From CAYYMX01 sp964473045 (GTDB lineage: Bacteria; Pseudomonadota; Alphaproteobacteria; Methylaequorales; Methylaequoraceae): a stretch of DNA of 12,416 nt. The notes beneath the pieces were generated by a model, which saw only the letters and a list, made by a program, of their open reading frames with translations, searched no databases and was not told the DNA's origin. The position numbers were made by a program, and so were the translations under genes. The first letter of the stretch is position 1; each line of letters starts with the position of its first letter. Location: positions 1-12,416 of the forward strand of contig CAYYMX010000039.1 of assembly GCA_964473045.1 (NCBI GenBank). Reading direction: 5' to 3'. This document shows, piece by piece, positions 5,689 through 12,146 of the stretch.

Positions 5689-6297
5689 TTACTCAAATAA
5701 CATAATTCTTTTAATTAAAGATTCTGTTTCATTAAGATTTTTTATAATTTTTTTATCAAAAAAATAATGGCTTATTAATGCTGGTATTCCAACAATAAGA
5801 CCCATAGCAGTTGTCAGAAGTGCAGTCCAAATCCCACCCGCCAAAATTGAAGGATCAACTAAACTCCCACCTAATTCAAGTTCATTAAATGAATCAATCA
5901 TCCCAATTACCGTTCCAAGCAAACCTATCAGAGGACTGACCTGTGCAACAACTTCAAGGGTTGGCATAAGAGTTTCAATTTTCTGCACCTCTAGGTTTAG
6001 TAAGATTCTTATTTCATCTTCCTTTTTCTCCTGAGATGTTTTTTTTTTTAAAGTGTTGAAAATATTTTTTAGCAAAGTTTTTTGATTTGAAGAACTTGAG
6101 TGATCAATTTTTTTTTCAAACTCTACTAGGCTTGATGAAGAGTCAAATTCATTCTGAAATTTTTTCAGATTTATTCTGTTAAAAAAAATAATTTCAAAAA
6201 ATTTATAAAAAATAATTGATACGGTTATTAATGATAGAAGAATCAAGATCGAAAAAATAATTCCTCCTTTATCTAAATAATCGATAAAAATTTCCAT
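5689..6297 (-). CDS. exbB: ExbB/TolQ/MotA-family proton channel protein
   Basis: A 202-residue inner-membrane protein, shorter than E. coli ExbB (244) mainly in the cytoplasmic part. It has three membrane helices: residues 12-38, about 113-138 and about 151-180. The second and third carry the family signature: VSPLIGLLGTVIGMIDSF (120-137) and GIWTALLTTAMGLIVGIPAL (155-174). These helices line the pentamer pore that holds the ExbD helices. In E. coli the third helix carries Glu176 in GIAEALLATA; here Thr158 occupies that place, so no acidic residue is present. The threonines of the TTA and GTVIG pieces are kept. The ATG at 6297 is preceded by AAGGG at good spacing. It begins 23 bases after the ABC ATPase gene, so the energiser and the importer probably share a transcript. 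Confidence 0.87.
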   Translation of the reverse strand: MEIFIDYLDKGGIIFSILILLSLITVSIIFYKFFEIIFFNRINLKKFQNEFDSSSSLVEFEKKIDHSSSSNQKTLLKNIFNTLKKKTSQEKKEDEIRILLNLEVQKIETLMPTLEVVAQVSPLIGLLGTVIGMIDSFNELELGGSLVDPSILAGGIWTALLTTAMGLIVGIPALISHYFFDKKIIKNLNETESLIKRIMLFE

Positions 6298-6320
6298 TAA
6301 TTACCCTTATACAATTGAAG

Positions 6321-7076
6321 TTATACTAACCCTTTTAGAATTTTTGGGTACTTTTTTGTTAATTTATTATACTCAGCTAAAATAGATTTACTATCAATTT
6401 TTAGTGATCTTCTACAACACTTATTTTTATAATCAACTACTACAGTTCCAGGTCTTTTTGAAAAAAAGAGAATTCTATCACCCAACAATAATGCTTCTTT
6501 AATATTGTGAGTGATCAATATTATTGTAGTAGGATTTTTTTGCCAATAATTAACTAAGACTTCATAAAGATTTTCAGATGTTGGTTGATCCAAAGATATA
6601 AAAGGTTCATCCATTAGTAAAATTTCAGGTTTGTTTACAAAAGCTCTGGCTAATGAAACTTTTCTTCTCATACCTCCTGAGATATTATTCGGATACGAAT
6701 CTAAAAACTCTAACAATCCAAAACTTGTTAACAAATTCTTAATTATTTTATCGGTTTCCACCGAGTTTTGTTTGCATATAAGCTTAACATTTTCTTTTAG
6801 TGTGAGCCAAGGTAACAGCCTTGAAGTTTGAAAAACATAACCAAAATTAGCATTTCCATCTATTTCTCTGTTATTAATCAGTAATTTTTGTCCATCGCCT
6901 TTAATTAGACCACCTATTATGTTCATTAAAGTTGTTTTTCCGCATCCTGATGGTCCAACAATACATATAAATTCTTTAGGTTTAATTTTTATGTCAATGT
7001 TTTTTAAAGCAACTATTTTTTTCTTGTCGTGCTTATTAATATAGCTTTTTTCTTTAATCTTAATGGTAAAAGACAT
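6321..7076 (-). CDS. NitT/TauT-type ABC transporter ATPase
   Basis: Cytoplasmic ATP-binding subunit of the importer encoded with the next two genes upstream. With the ATG at 7076 it has 251 residues. Walker A is GPSGCGKT (about 41-48), the Q-loop is in YVFQTSRLLPW (about 80-90), the signature is ISGGM (132-136; Ile replaces the usual Leu), Walker B is ILLMDEP (152-158), the D-loop SLD follows, and the switch His is in ITH (188-190). The LLPWLT and SGGMRRKVSLARA wording is typical of the SsuB/TauB/NrtD group. I chose the ATG at 7076 over an in-frame TTG at 7088 because it starts 2 bases after the permease stop with GGA about 9 bases upstream. The C-terminal tail contains CCRR, which is unusual but not diagnostic. 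Confidence 0.88.
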   Translation of the reverse strand: MSFTIKIKEKSYINKHDKKKIVALKNIDIKIKPKEFICIVGPSGCGKTTLMNIIGGLIKGDGQKLLINNREIDGNANFGYVFQTSRLLPWLTLKENVKLICKQNSVETDKIIKNLLTSFGLLEFLDSYPNNISGGMRRKVSLARAFVNKPEILLMDEPFISLDQPTSENLYEVLVNYWQKNPTTIILITHNIKEALLLGDRILFFSKRPGTVVVDYKNKCCRRSLKIDSKSILAEYNKLTKKYPKILKGLV

Positions 7077-7078
7077 GA

Positions 7079-7828
7079 TTATTTCCAAATAGTTGCTCTT
7101 TGTTCAAAGGGACGAACAAGAGCAAATTCAACAAAAATTATTAATAATACAAATGTAAAAGTGTATGCTAAGATTCCAGCGATATCAAAAAATTGAAAAA
7201 AACCATATAGTTTAAAACCAACCCCTTCACTTCTCCCAAGAAGTTCTACTACCAAAACAATCTTCCATATTAGTGATAAACCAGATCTAGCTGAAGACAT
7301 AACGTACGGATACAATTGAGGTAAGATTACTTTGAAAAAAAGTCTTTCTTTTGGGATTTTATAGAATTTTGCGACCTCTAGATAATCTTTTTCAATTGCT
7401 CTTGAACCTTCTCGCATAATCACTGTTACCATTGGAATTTTGTTTAAAGAAACAGCTAAGATAGCCGCCAATTCATTTAGTCCAAACCAAACATAGCACA
7501 AAATTATTAATACAAGTGCTGGTATGTTTAGACCGAGCACTAGCCAATCATCAAGGAAAACATTTAATTTTTCTTTTCTTCCCATGTAAATGCCAAAAAA
7601 GGTTCCAATAAGCATTGCTATAAGAAATGATAGAAACACCCTTTTTAGTGTTACTAGGGTATGAAAAAAGAGTTCATAATCTTCAGCTTCTTCAATAATT
7701 TTTTCAAAAACTTCTCTTGGCCCTGGGAGCAAATCTGGATTGAGCATCATACTAGATGAATGCCAGATAATGAAAAAAAGTAATATTGAGGAAAATCTCA
7801 AGATTGCATTTGAGTTGAGAAGATACAT
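7079..7828 (-). CDS. NitT/TauT-type ABC transporter permease
   Basis: A 249-residue inner-membrane subunit of the BPD_transp_1 family. About six hydrophobic helices are visible, starting at residues 9-28, 62-82 and 94-113 and ending at 218-238. The cytoplasmic coupling (EAA) loop is YLEVAKFYKIPKERLFFKVILP (149-170 region), with the SsuC/TauC-style extension into LPQLYPYVMSSARSGLSLIW. The LPGPREVFEKI segment after the first helix is also typical of this group. An AGGA about 8 bases before the ATG at 7828 supports the start. It lies 58 bases after the binding-protein gene and 2 bases before the ATPase gene. A 58-base gap is the largest within the operon; I see no terminator in it. Confidence 0.88.
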   Translation of the reverse strand: MYLLNSNAILRFSSILLFFIIWHSSSMMLNPDLLPGPREVFEKIIEEAEDYELFFHTLVTLKRVFLSFLIAMLIGTFFGIYMGRKEKLNVFLDDWLVLGLNIPALVLIILCYVWFGLNELAAILAVSLNKIPMVTVIMREGSRAIEKDYLEVAKFYKIPKERLFFKVILPQLYPYVMSSARSGLSLIWKIVLVVELLGRSEGVGFKLYGFFQFFDIAGILAYTFTFVLLIIFVEFALVRPFEQRATIWK

Positions 7829-7886
7829 GTTAATTTTCCTATTAATTATTTTGCCATCAGGATTATTTTGTTCTCTTAATTTAAAG

Positions 7887-8864
7887 TTATTGTTCCCAGA
7901 AAGTTCCAGGCGTAAGAGCTTTTGCTTTGCCTACAAGATTTTTTCCACCTATTTGTGATAATATAGAATATAATTTGCTTGAACCTTCTACTTGAGATTT
8001 TGTAAATTCGGAGGATGGAATTCCTTCTCTATAAGCATCTCTTAGGCTTATAAATAAATTGTTATCATCAGCATTCATATTGGGACGTACTTTATTCCAT
8101 ATTTCATCGGATTCAAGCATTAATTTTTTTGCTTCTTTTGAGGCTACTAAAAAGTTTTTGAGAGCTGAATTTTGGCTTTTAGCCCAAGGTTCTCTAAAAA
8201 CCCATCCTATAACTGGTATGCCTTTTGGAACACCAAGTGTTTCTATTATATCGGTTATATTTATAATTTTTTTGAAGTTAGTATTAATCAAAAGCTCAGC
8301 TTGATATGGCCAATAAGTTAAAATGGCATCAAAATCATCCTGTTGTATTTTTTTGTTCAATAATGGTGGAGCCCCGAAAATAGGTTTTGATATCTTCGCT
8401 AAGTCTTTACCAAATTTTTTCTGGTAAAATGCTCTAAAAATTAACCAGCTTTTATCGACTTGTCCTCCAGCCACTCCAATCTTTTTTCCTTTTAGATCTT
8501 CATCATTGTTAATTTTTGATTTTTTTGAAACAATGAGTCCACCAGCTGCCATTGAATGAGGAACGAATGAAAAAAACCTACCTTCACTTCTTTGTCTAGA
8601 AACCCAAAACCAGTCAGTTACTATTAGATCTACAGCTTTTCCTTGTAACGCAACCGCTGCAGCGTTCTTGCTTGCTAATTCAACTATTTTTAAATTAAAG
8701 TTGTTTTTTTTGTCTAATTCAAGTGCTTTGATTAGTTTAAGTTCCCAATTAACACTTCCATATTTTAGTGAACCAACTTTGACAACATCTTCATCTGAAT
8801 TTGCATTAAAAGTAAAAAAGAAAAAAACAAAAAAAATAAAAAAAAACTTGTATAATTGTGTCAT
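7887..8864 (-). CDS. NitT/TauT-type ABC transporter substrate-binding protein
   Basis: A 325-residue periplasmic binding protein of the NMT1/SsuA-like fold. Residues 1-23 are a Phe-rich signal peptide; cleavage is probably near FNANS. The mature protein starts VVKVGSLKYGSVNWELKLIK (27-46). Further motifs include VALQGKAVDLIVTDW (71-85), DLKGKKIGVAGGQVDKSW (123-140), the FGAPPL segment, and AILTYWPYQAEL. The DWFWVSRQRSEG segment (84-95) and FVPHSMAAGGLIVS mark a particular subfamily that I recall in other Proteobacteria but whose ligand I cannot name. Several Trp and Tyr residues near the predicted cleft suggest an organic ligand rather than a bare inorganic ion, which is a weak inference. It is the first gene of the minus-strand operon and has a palindrome in its upstream region. 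Taurine, sulfonate, nitrate, thiamine precursors and other solutes are all possible for this fold. Confidence 0.84.
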   Translation of the reverse strand: MTQLYKFFFIFFVFFFFTFNANSDEDVVKVGSLKYGSVNWELKLIKALELDKKNNFNLKIVELASKNAAAVALQGKAVDLIVTDWFWVSRQRSEGRFFSFVPHSMAAGGLIVSKKSKINNDEDLKGKKIGVAGGQVDKSWLIFRAFYQKKFGKDLAKISKPIFGAPPLLNKKIQQDDFDAILTYWPYQAELLINTNFKKIINITDIIETLGVPKGIPVIGWVFREPWAKSQNSALKNFLVASKEAKKLMLESDEIWNKVRPNMNADDNNLFISLRDAYREGIPSSEFTKSQVEGSSKLYSILSQIGGKNLVGKAKALTPGTFWEQ

Positions 8865-8882
8865 GCTATTCTTTGTTGTTTA

Positions 8883-8899
8883 ATTAGAAACATTCTAAT
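8883..8899. promoter_or_regulatory. Candidate operator: perfect palindrome in the divergent intergenic region
   Basis: ATTAGAA (8883-8889) and TTCTAAT (8893-8899) are exact reverse complements around ACA. The site lies 19 bases ahead of the ABC binding-protein ATG and about 50 bases ahead of tusA, within the 85-base gap between divergent genes. Size and symmetry fit a dimeric repressor site; the regulator is unknown. Confidence 0.4.
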
Positions 8900-8927
8900 C
8901 AAGATTTTTTCCAATTCAACTACATAC

Positions 8928-8945
8928 TACAATATATCTTATAAT
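8928..8945 (+). promoter_or_regulatory. Candidate -10 elements for the tusA-xseB-ispA-tlyA operon
   Basis: A perfect TATAAT lies at 8940-8945 and a TACAAT at 8928-8933. The first is only 4 bases ahead of the tusA ATG and would give an almost or fully leaderless message; the second would leave a short leader. No good -35 is visible, and TATAAT is expected by chance in such AT-rich DNA. Confidence 0.28.
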
Positions 8946-8949
8946 TAAT

Positions 8950-9174
8950 ATGAAATATTTTAAATTAAATTTATTAGGAAAAGAATGTCCAATCCCAGTA
9001 TTGAAAATAACTAAAAAATTTCTAGAATTAAAAAAAGGCCAAATAATTATCGCCTTGGTTGATGACCCTAAAGCAGAAAATGATGTTGAAGAACTTGGGA
9101 AAAAGATTAACATCAAAATATTAGAGAAAAAAAAAATTAAGAATTATTTATCTATAAAAATTCAAAAGACTTAA
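8950..9174 (+). CDS. tusA: TusA/SirA-family sulfur carrier protein
   Basis: A 74-residue cytoplasmic protein. It starts with a LNLLGKECPIPVLK segment (residues 6-19) carrying the family's CPxP motif, with Cys13 as the sulfur-carrying cysteine. A DDPKAENDVEELGKK segment follows, equivalent to the conserved tDPxxxxDI helix. TusA accepts persulfide sulfur from a cysteine desulfurase and passes it on, in E. coli to TusBCD for tRNA wobble thiolation; paralogues serve other sulfur pathways, so the exact acceptor here is not known. The length is close to normal. No Shine-Dalgarno is visible. It is the first gene of the plus-strand block, and xseB begins one base after its stop, so the two are surely co-transcribed, although they have no obvious shared function. 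Confidence 0.85.
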   Translation: MKYFKLNLLGKECPIPVLKITKKFLELKKGQIIIALVDDPKAENDVEELGKKINIKILEKKKIKNYLSIKIQKT

Positions 9175-9175
9175 A

Positions 9176-9409
9176 ATGGAAAAATTACTTGATAAAAATA
9201 TTGATAATCTAAGTTTTGAAGATTCTTATGAGAGATTAAATCAAATTCTAGAAATTTTAGAAAAAGGAAATGTTAGTTTGGATGATTCTATAAAATATTA
9301 TGAGCAAGGAATAAAATTGAAAACTCATTGTGAAAATAAACTTAAAACTGCAGAACTAAAAATTCAAAAAGTTATTGAGAATAATAAAATAAAAAATCTT
9401 GATGAGTAG
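9176..9409 (+). CDS. xseB: Exodeoxyribonuclease VII small subunit
   Basis: A 77-residue cytoplasmic protein. Exonuclease VII degrades single-stranded DNA from both ends; the small subunit forms a helical hairpin on the catalytic XseA subunit, which is not in this window. The family pattern is clear: LSFEDSYERLNQILEILEKGNVSLDDSIKYYEQGIKL corresponds to the usual fEeal.eLe.IV..LE.G.lsLeesl..yE.Gv.L, followed by CENKLKTAELKIQKV (residues 52-66) for the C..kL..aE.ki..l helix. The length is normal. It is fused into the operon by a 1-base gap after tusA and an 8-base overlap with ispA, implying translational coupling. Location directly before ispA is the common arrangement in Alphaproteobacteria and other Proteobacteria. 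Confidence 0.93.
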   Translation: MEKLLDKNIDNLSFEDSYERLNQILEILEKGNVSLDDSIKYYEQGIKLKTHCENKLKTAELKIQKVIENNKIKNLDE

Positions 9410-10298
9410 AAATCCAGAAGAGATTGAAAGTTTTATAAAAAAATTTTCAACTGAATTTGATCGATTTGCTTTAAATTTAATTCCCAGAAACAAGTCTTTT
9501 TCAGATAAGTTATATAAAGGGATGACTTATGTAATTAAAGTTGGTGGCAAGAGGTTAAGGCCTATTTTCTTAGTCGAAATAAGTAAAATTCTTGATGTAA
9601 AAAAAAATTATGCTATTAGAACAGCACTTGGTATTGAGTTTATTCATTGCTATTCACTAGTTCATGATGACCTTCCTTCGATGGATAATGATGATTTAAG
9701 AAGGGGGCACCAAACTTGTCATAAAAAATTTGATGAGGCTACTGCTATACTTGTTGGTGATGCTTTTCAAGCTTTAGCGTTTGAGATTTTGTCAAATAAA
9801 AAAACACATCATTCTCCTGATGTAAGATGCGCTCTTATAAATGAACTGGCAAAATCTGCAGGTGCAAAAGGGATGGTTAATGGACAGATACTTGATCTTG
9901 AGGCAGAAAAAAAAACACTAAAACTAAATCAGATTCTTTTGTTGCAAAAACTTAAAACCGGTGAATTGTTTAGATTTTCATGTGTTGCTGGATGTTTTTT
10001 ATCTAATCATTTGGATAAAATTGAAATATTCGAAAAGTTTGCTCATAATCTTGGCATTGCTTTTCAGATTAAAGATGATCTACTAGACATTGAAGGTGAT
10101 GAAAAAAAATTAGGCAAAAAAACTAATAAAGATTCTAATAGAGGTAAAGAAACTTTAATCTCATTACTTGGAGTTGGAAATGCCAAAAAAAAATCTGAAG
10201 AATTAATTGAAGAAGCGATTCAACTTTTAGATTGTTTTGGAAAAAAGTCTGAAAGACTTAAAGATCTAACAAAATTTATTATTACAAGAAGTAAATAA
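9402..10298 (+). CDS. ispA: Farnesyl diphosphate synthase (polyprenyl synthetase)
   Basis: A 298-residue enzyme that condenses DMAPP and IPP to geranyl and then farnesyl diphosphate, the precursor of undecaprenyl carrier, quinone side chains and, through longer chains, carotenoids and retinal. Key sites are present: GGKRLRP (48-54) for IPP binding, the first Asp-rich motif DDLPSMD (89-95) followed by RRG (100-102), KTGELF (185-190), and the second Asp-rich motif DDLLDIEGD (225-233). The residues before the first motif (IHCYSLVHDDLP) closely match E. coli IspA, which favours the C15 product over a longer-chain synthase. I start at the ATG at 9402, inside the end of xseB; a TTG one codon earlier is unlikely to be used. 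It is followed 4 bases later by tlyA, with no dxs between. Confidence 0.92.
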   Translation: MSRNPEEIESFIKKFSTEFDRFALNLIPRNKSFSDKLYKGMTYVIKVGGKRLRPIFLVEISKILDVKKNYAIRTALGIEFIHCYSLVHDDLPSMDNDDLRRGHQTCHKKFDEATAILVGDAFQALAFEILSNKKTHHSPDVRCALINELAKSAGAKGMVNGQILDLEAEKKTLKLNQILLLQKLKTGELFRFSCVAGCFLSNHLDKIEIFEKFAHNLGIAFQIKDDLLDIEGDEKKLGKKTNKDSNRGKETLISLLGVGNAKKKSEELIEEAIQLLDCFGKKSERLKDLTKFIITRSK

Positions 10299-10302
10299 AT
10301 TT

Positions 10303-11067
10303 ATGTATGATTCAAGAGTAGTTCCAAACTATCTTCACAAAAAAAGAATTGATTCATCACTGGTATCTTTGAAATTAGTAAAAACAAGGCAAAAGGCTCT
10401 AGCTTTAATTATGTCTGGAAATGTTTTTTTAAATGAAAAAAAAATTCTTAAACCAGGATCTTTAATCTTTCAGAATTCAATAATAAAAATCAAGAAGAAG
10501 GACTTTGAATGGGTTTCTAGAGGTGGAATAAAATTAAATGAAGCTATAGAAAAATTTAATATATCTGTTAAAAATAAGATCTGTTTGGATGTAGGTTGCT
10601 CTACTGGAGGTTTTTCAGATGTATTACTAAAAAATGGTGCAAAATTAGTATATGCTGTGGATGTTGGATATGGACAGTTTGACTGGAAATTAAGAAATTC
10701 TAAAAAAATAAAATTATTTGAAAGAACAAACGCAAAATTTTTAACAAAAAAATTAATTCCCGATTCTTTAGATATTTTAGTTTGCGATGTGAGTTTTATT
10801 TCTTTAATAAAAGCTATCGATCCAGTCCTAGATCTATTAAAAAAAAAGTACCAAATTATTGTGTTGATCAAACCACAATTTGAGGTGGAAAAGAATTTAG
10901 TTGGAAAAGGAGGAATTGTAAGAGATCCTAATATTCATCAAAATGTTTGTAAAAAAATTGATAACTGGTTTAAGACAAAATTAAACCCTTCATTTACAAA
11001 AATAATTGAAAGTCCAATTAAAGGTCAAAAAGGCAACAAAGAATTTTTAATTTATATAAAAAATTAG
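10303..11067 (+). CDS. tlyA: TlyA-type 16S/23S rRNA 2'-O-methyltransferase
   Basis: A 254-residue protein of the TlyA family, which methylates ribose on rRNA using SAM; some members also affect membranes as reported haemolysins. An S4 RNA-binding domain occupies about residues 13-62 (KKRIDSSLVSLKLVKTRQKA, LIMSGNVFLN). The interdomain linker EWVSRGGIKL (69-78) corresponds to the conserved xWVSRGxxKL piece. The Rossmann methyltransferase domain follows, with SAM motif LDVGCSTGGFSD (95-106), VYAVDVGYGQ (117-125) and DVSFISL. The expected catalytic-type residues can be assigned as Lys77, Asp162, Lys190 and Glu247. The length is normal. The stop codon overlaps the aroC stop on the other strand by 4 bases. 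It is the last gene of the tusA operon. Confidence 0.91.
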   Translation: MYDSRVVPNYLHKKRIDSSLVSLKLVKTRQKALALIMSGNVFLNEKKILKPGSLIFQNSIIKIKKKDFEWVSRGGIKLNEAIEKFNISVKNKICLDVGCSTGGFSDVLLKNGAKLVYAVDVGYGQFDWKLRNSKKIKLFERTNAKFLTKKLIPDSLDILVCDVSFISLIKAIDPVLDLLKKKYQIIVLIKPQFEVEKNLVGKGGIVRDPNIHQNVCKKIDNWFKTKLNPSFTKIIESPIKGQKGNKEFLIYIKN

Positions 11068-12146
11068 TCTTGGTTTTTGAATTTACTTGATCTATTTATA
11101 AGTAATAAGTCAGCGAGAACTATTGCTACCATTGCCTCGCCAATTGGCACTGCTCTAATACCAACACAAGGATCATGTCTGCCAATTGTTTTAATTTTTG
11201 TGTTTTGACCTTTAAGATTAATTGTATTCCTTTCCTTAAGGATAGAACTTGTTGGTTTTACAGCAAATGTTATAACTAGATTTTGACCAGAAGTTAAACC
11301 TCCAAGTGTTCCTCCAGCATTATTGGATTTAAAAAGTATTTTCTTATTTTTTATACTAATTTCATCGGCATTTTGTTCCCCTCGAAGTTTTGCGCTATCA
11401 AAACCTTTACCAATTTCAACCCCTTTAACAGCTGGGATGCTCATTATTGCTTGAGCTACTAATGCATCCACTTTATTAAAAACCGGTTCACCTAAACCGA
11501 TAGGTAAACCAGATACGACAATCTGAACTATTGCACCTATGGAAGATCCTTTTTTCCTAATATCTAAGAGATAGTTTTCCCAATCTTTGATTTTTTTTTT
11601 ATCTGGGCAAAAAAAGTTGTTTTTATTTACTTCTTTCCAATCCCAGTTATCTAGATTAATTTTTTTTTCTCCTATTTGGATTAATGCTCCCTTAATTTTT
11701 ATTTTGTTTCCAAGAATTTTCCGAGCTACTGCTCCTGCAGCCACTCTCATAGCTGTTTCTCTTGCTGATGCTCTGCCGCCACCTCGATAATCTCTAATGC
11801 CGTATTTTATTTGATAGGTAATGTCAGCATGACCAGGTCTAAATTTATTCTTGATATCTTCGTAGTCTTTTGATCTTTGATCATTGTTTTTTATCATTAG
11901 TGATATAGGTGTTCCTGTTGTTTTACCTTCAAAGATTCCAGACAAAACTTTAACTTTGTCATCTTCTTTTCGCTGAGTTGTAAATTTTGATTGCCCAGGT
12001 TTTCTTTTATCAAGAAACCTTTGTATATAAATTTCGTCTATTTTAATGTTAGCCGGTACTCCTTCAAGCACGCATCCTATTGAGTCTCCATGACTTTCAC
12101 CCCATGTTGTGATTTTAAACAATCTTCCTATGTTGCTACCTGTCAT
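11064..12146 (-). CDS. aroC: Chorismate synthase
   Basis: A 360-residue enzyme of the last shikimate step; it converts 5-enolpyruvylshikimate 3-phosphate to chorismate with reduced FMN in the cytoplasm. All three family signatures are visible: TWGESHG near residues 14-20, the KFRPGHADITYQIKYGIRDYRGGGRASARETAMR region (101-134 area), and a GRHDPCVGIRAVPIGEAMVAI-type segment near residue 320. RKPGQSKF (48-55) is also conserved. The start is the ATG at 12146, which overlaps the fabI stop as TAATG. This gives the usual short NxxG-x-L-F-K-x-TTWGESHG beginning; an upstream in-frame extension to 12209 would lie inside fabI and lacks family similarity. The length is normal. It is convergent with tlyA and overlaps it by 4 bases. 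Confidence 0.95.
   Translation of the reverse strand: MTGSNIGRLFKITTWGESHGDSIGCVLEGVPANIKIDEIYIQRFLDKRKPGQSKFTTQRKEDDKVKVLSGIFEGKTTGTPISLMIKNNDQRSKDYEDIKNKFRPGHADITYQIKYGIRDYRGGGRASARETAMRVAAGAVARKILGNKIKIKGALIQIGEKKINLDNWDWKEVNKNNFFCPDKKKIKDWENYLLDIRKKGSSIGAIVQIVVSGLPIGLGEPVFNKVDALVAQAIMSIPAVKGVEIGKGFDSAKLRGEQNADEISIKNKKILFKSNNAGGTLGGLTSGQNLVITFAVKPTSSILKERNTINLKGQNTKIKTIGRHDPCVGIRAVPIGEAMVAIVLADLLLINRSSKFKNQD

Noticed and set aside
5689..6297. Reading exbB-exbD as tolQ-tolR of the Tol-Pal system
   Set aside because: The operon has two ExbD-type genes and ends in a TonB with the SxxxH membrane motif, and lacks tolA, tolB and pal.
7829..7886. Possible terminator or small gene in the 58-base gap inside the transporter operon
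   Set aside because: No stable stem with a T run and no coding frame of note; only the permease ribosome site is evident.
7887..8864. Naming the importer as taurine, sulfonate, nitrate, lanthanide or methanol-related
   Set aside because: The NitT/TauT fold covers many ligands and no substrate-specific enzyme lies next to it, so no gene symbol or substrate is given.
8916..9116. Minus-strand open frame over tusA
   Set aside because: It is a shadow of tusA, whose CPxP motif and family pattern are clear.
10470..10871. Minus-strand open frame of 133 codons inside tlyA
   Set aside because: It is antisense to conserved TlyA domain coding; its open state follows from AT-rich codon use on the other strand.
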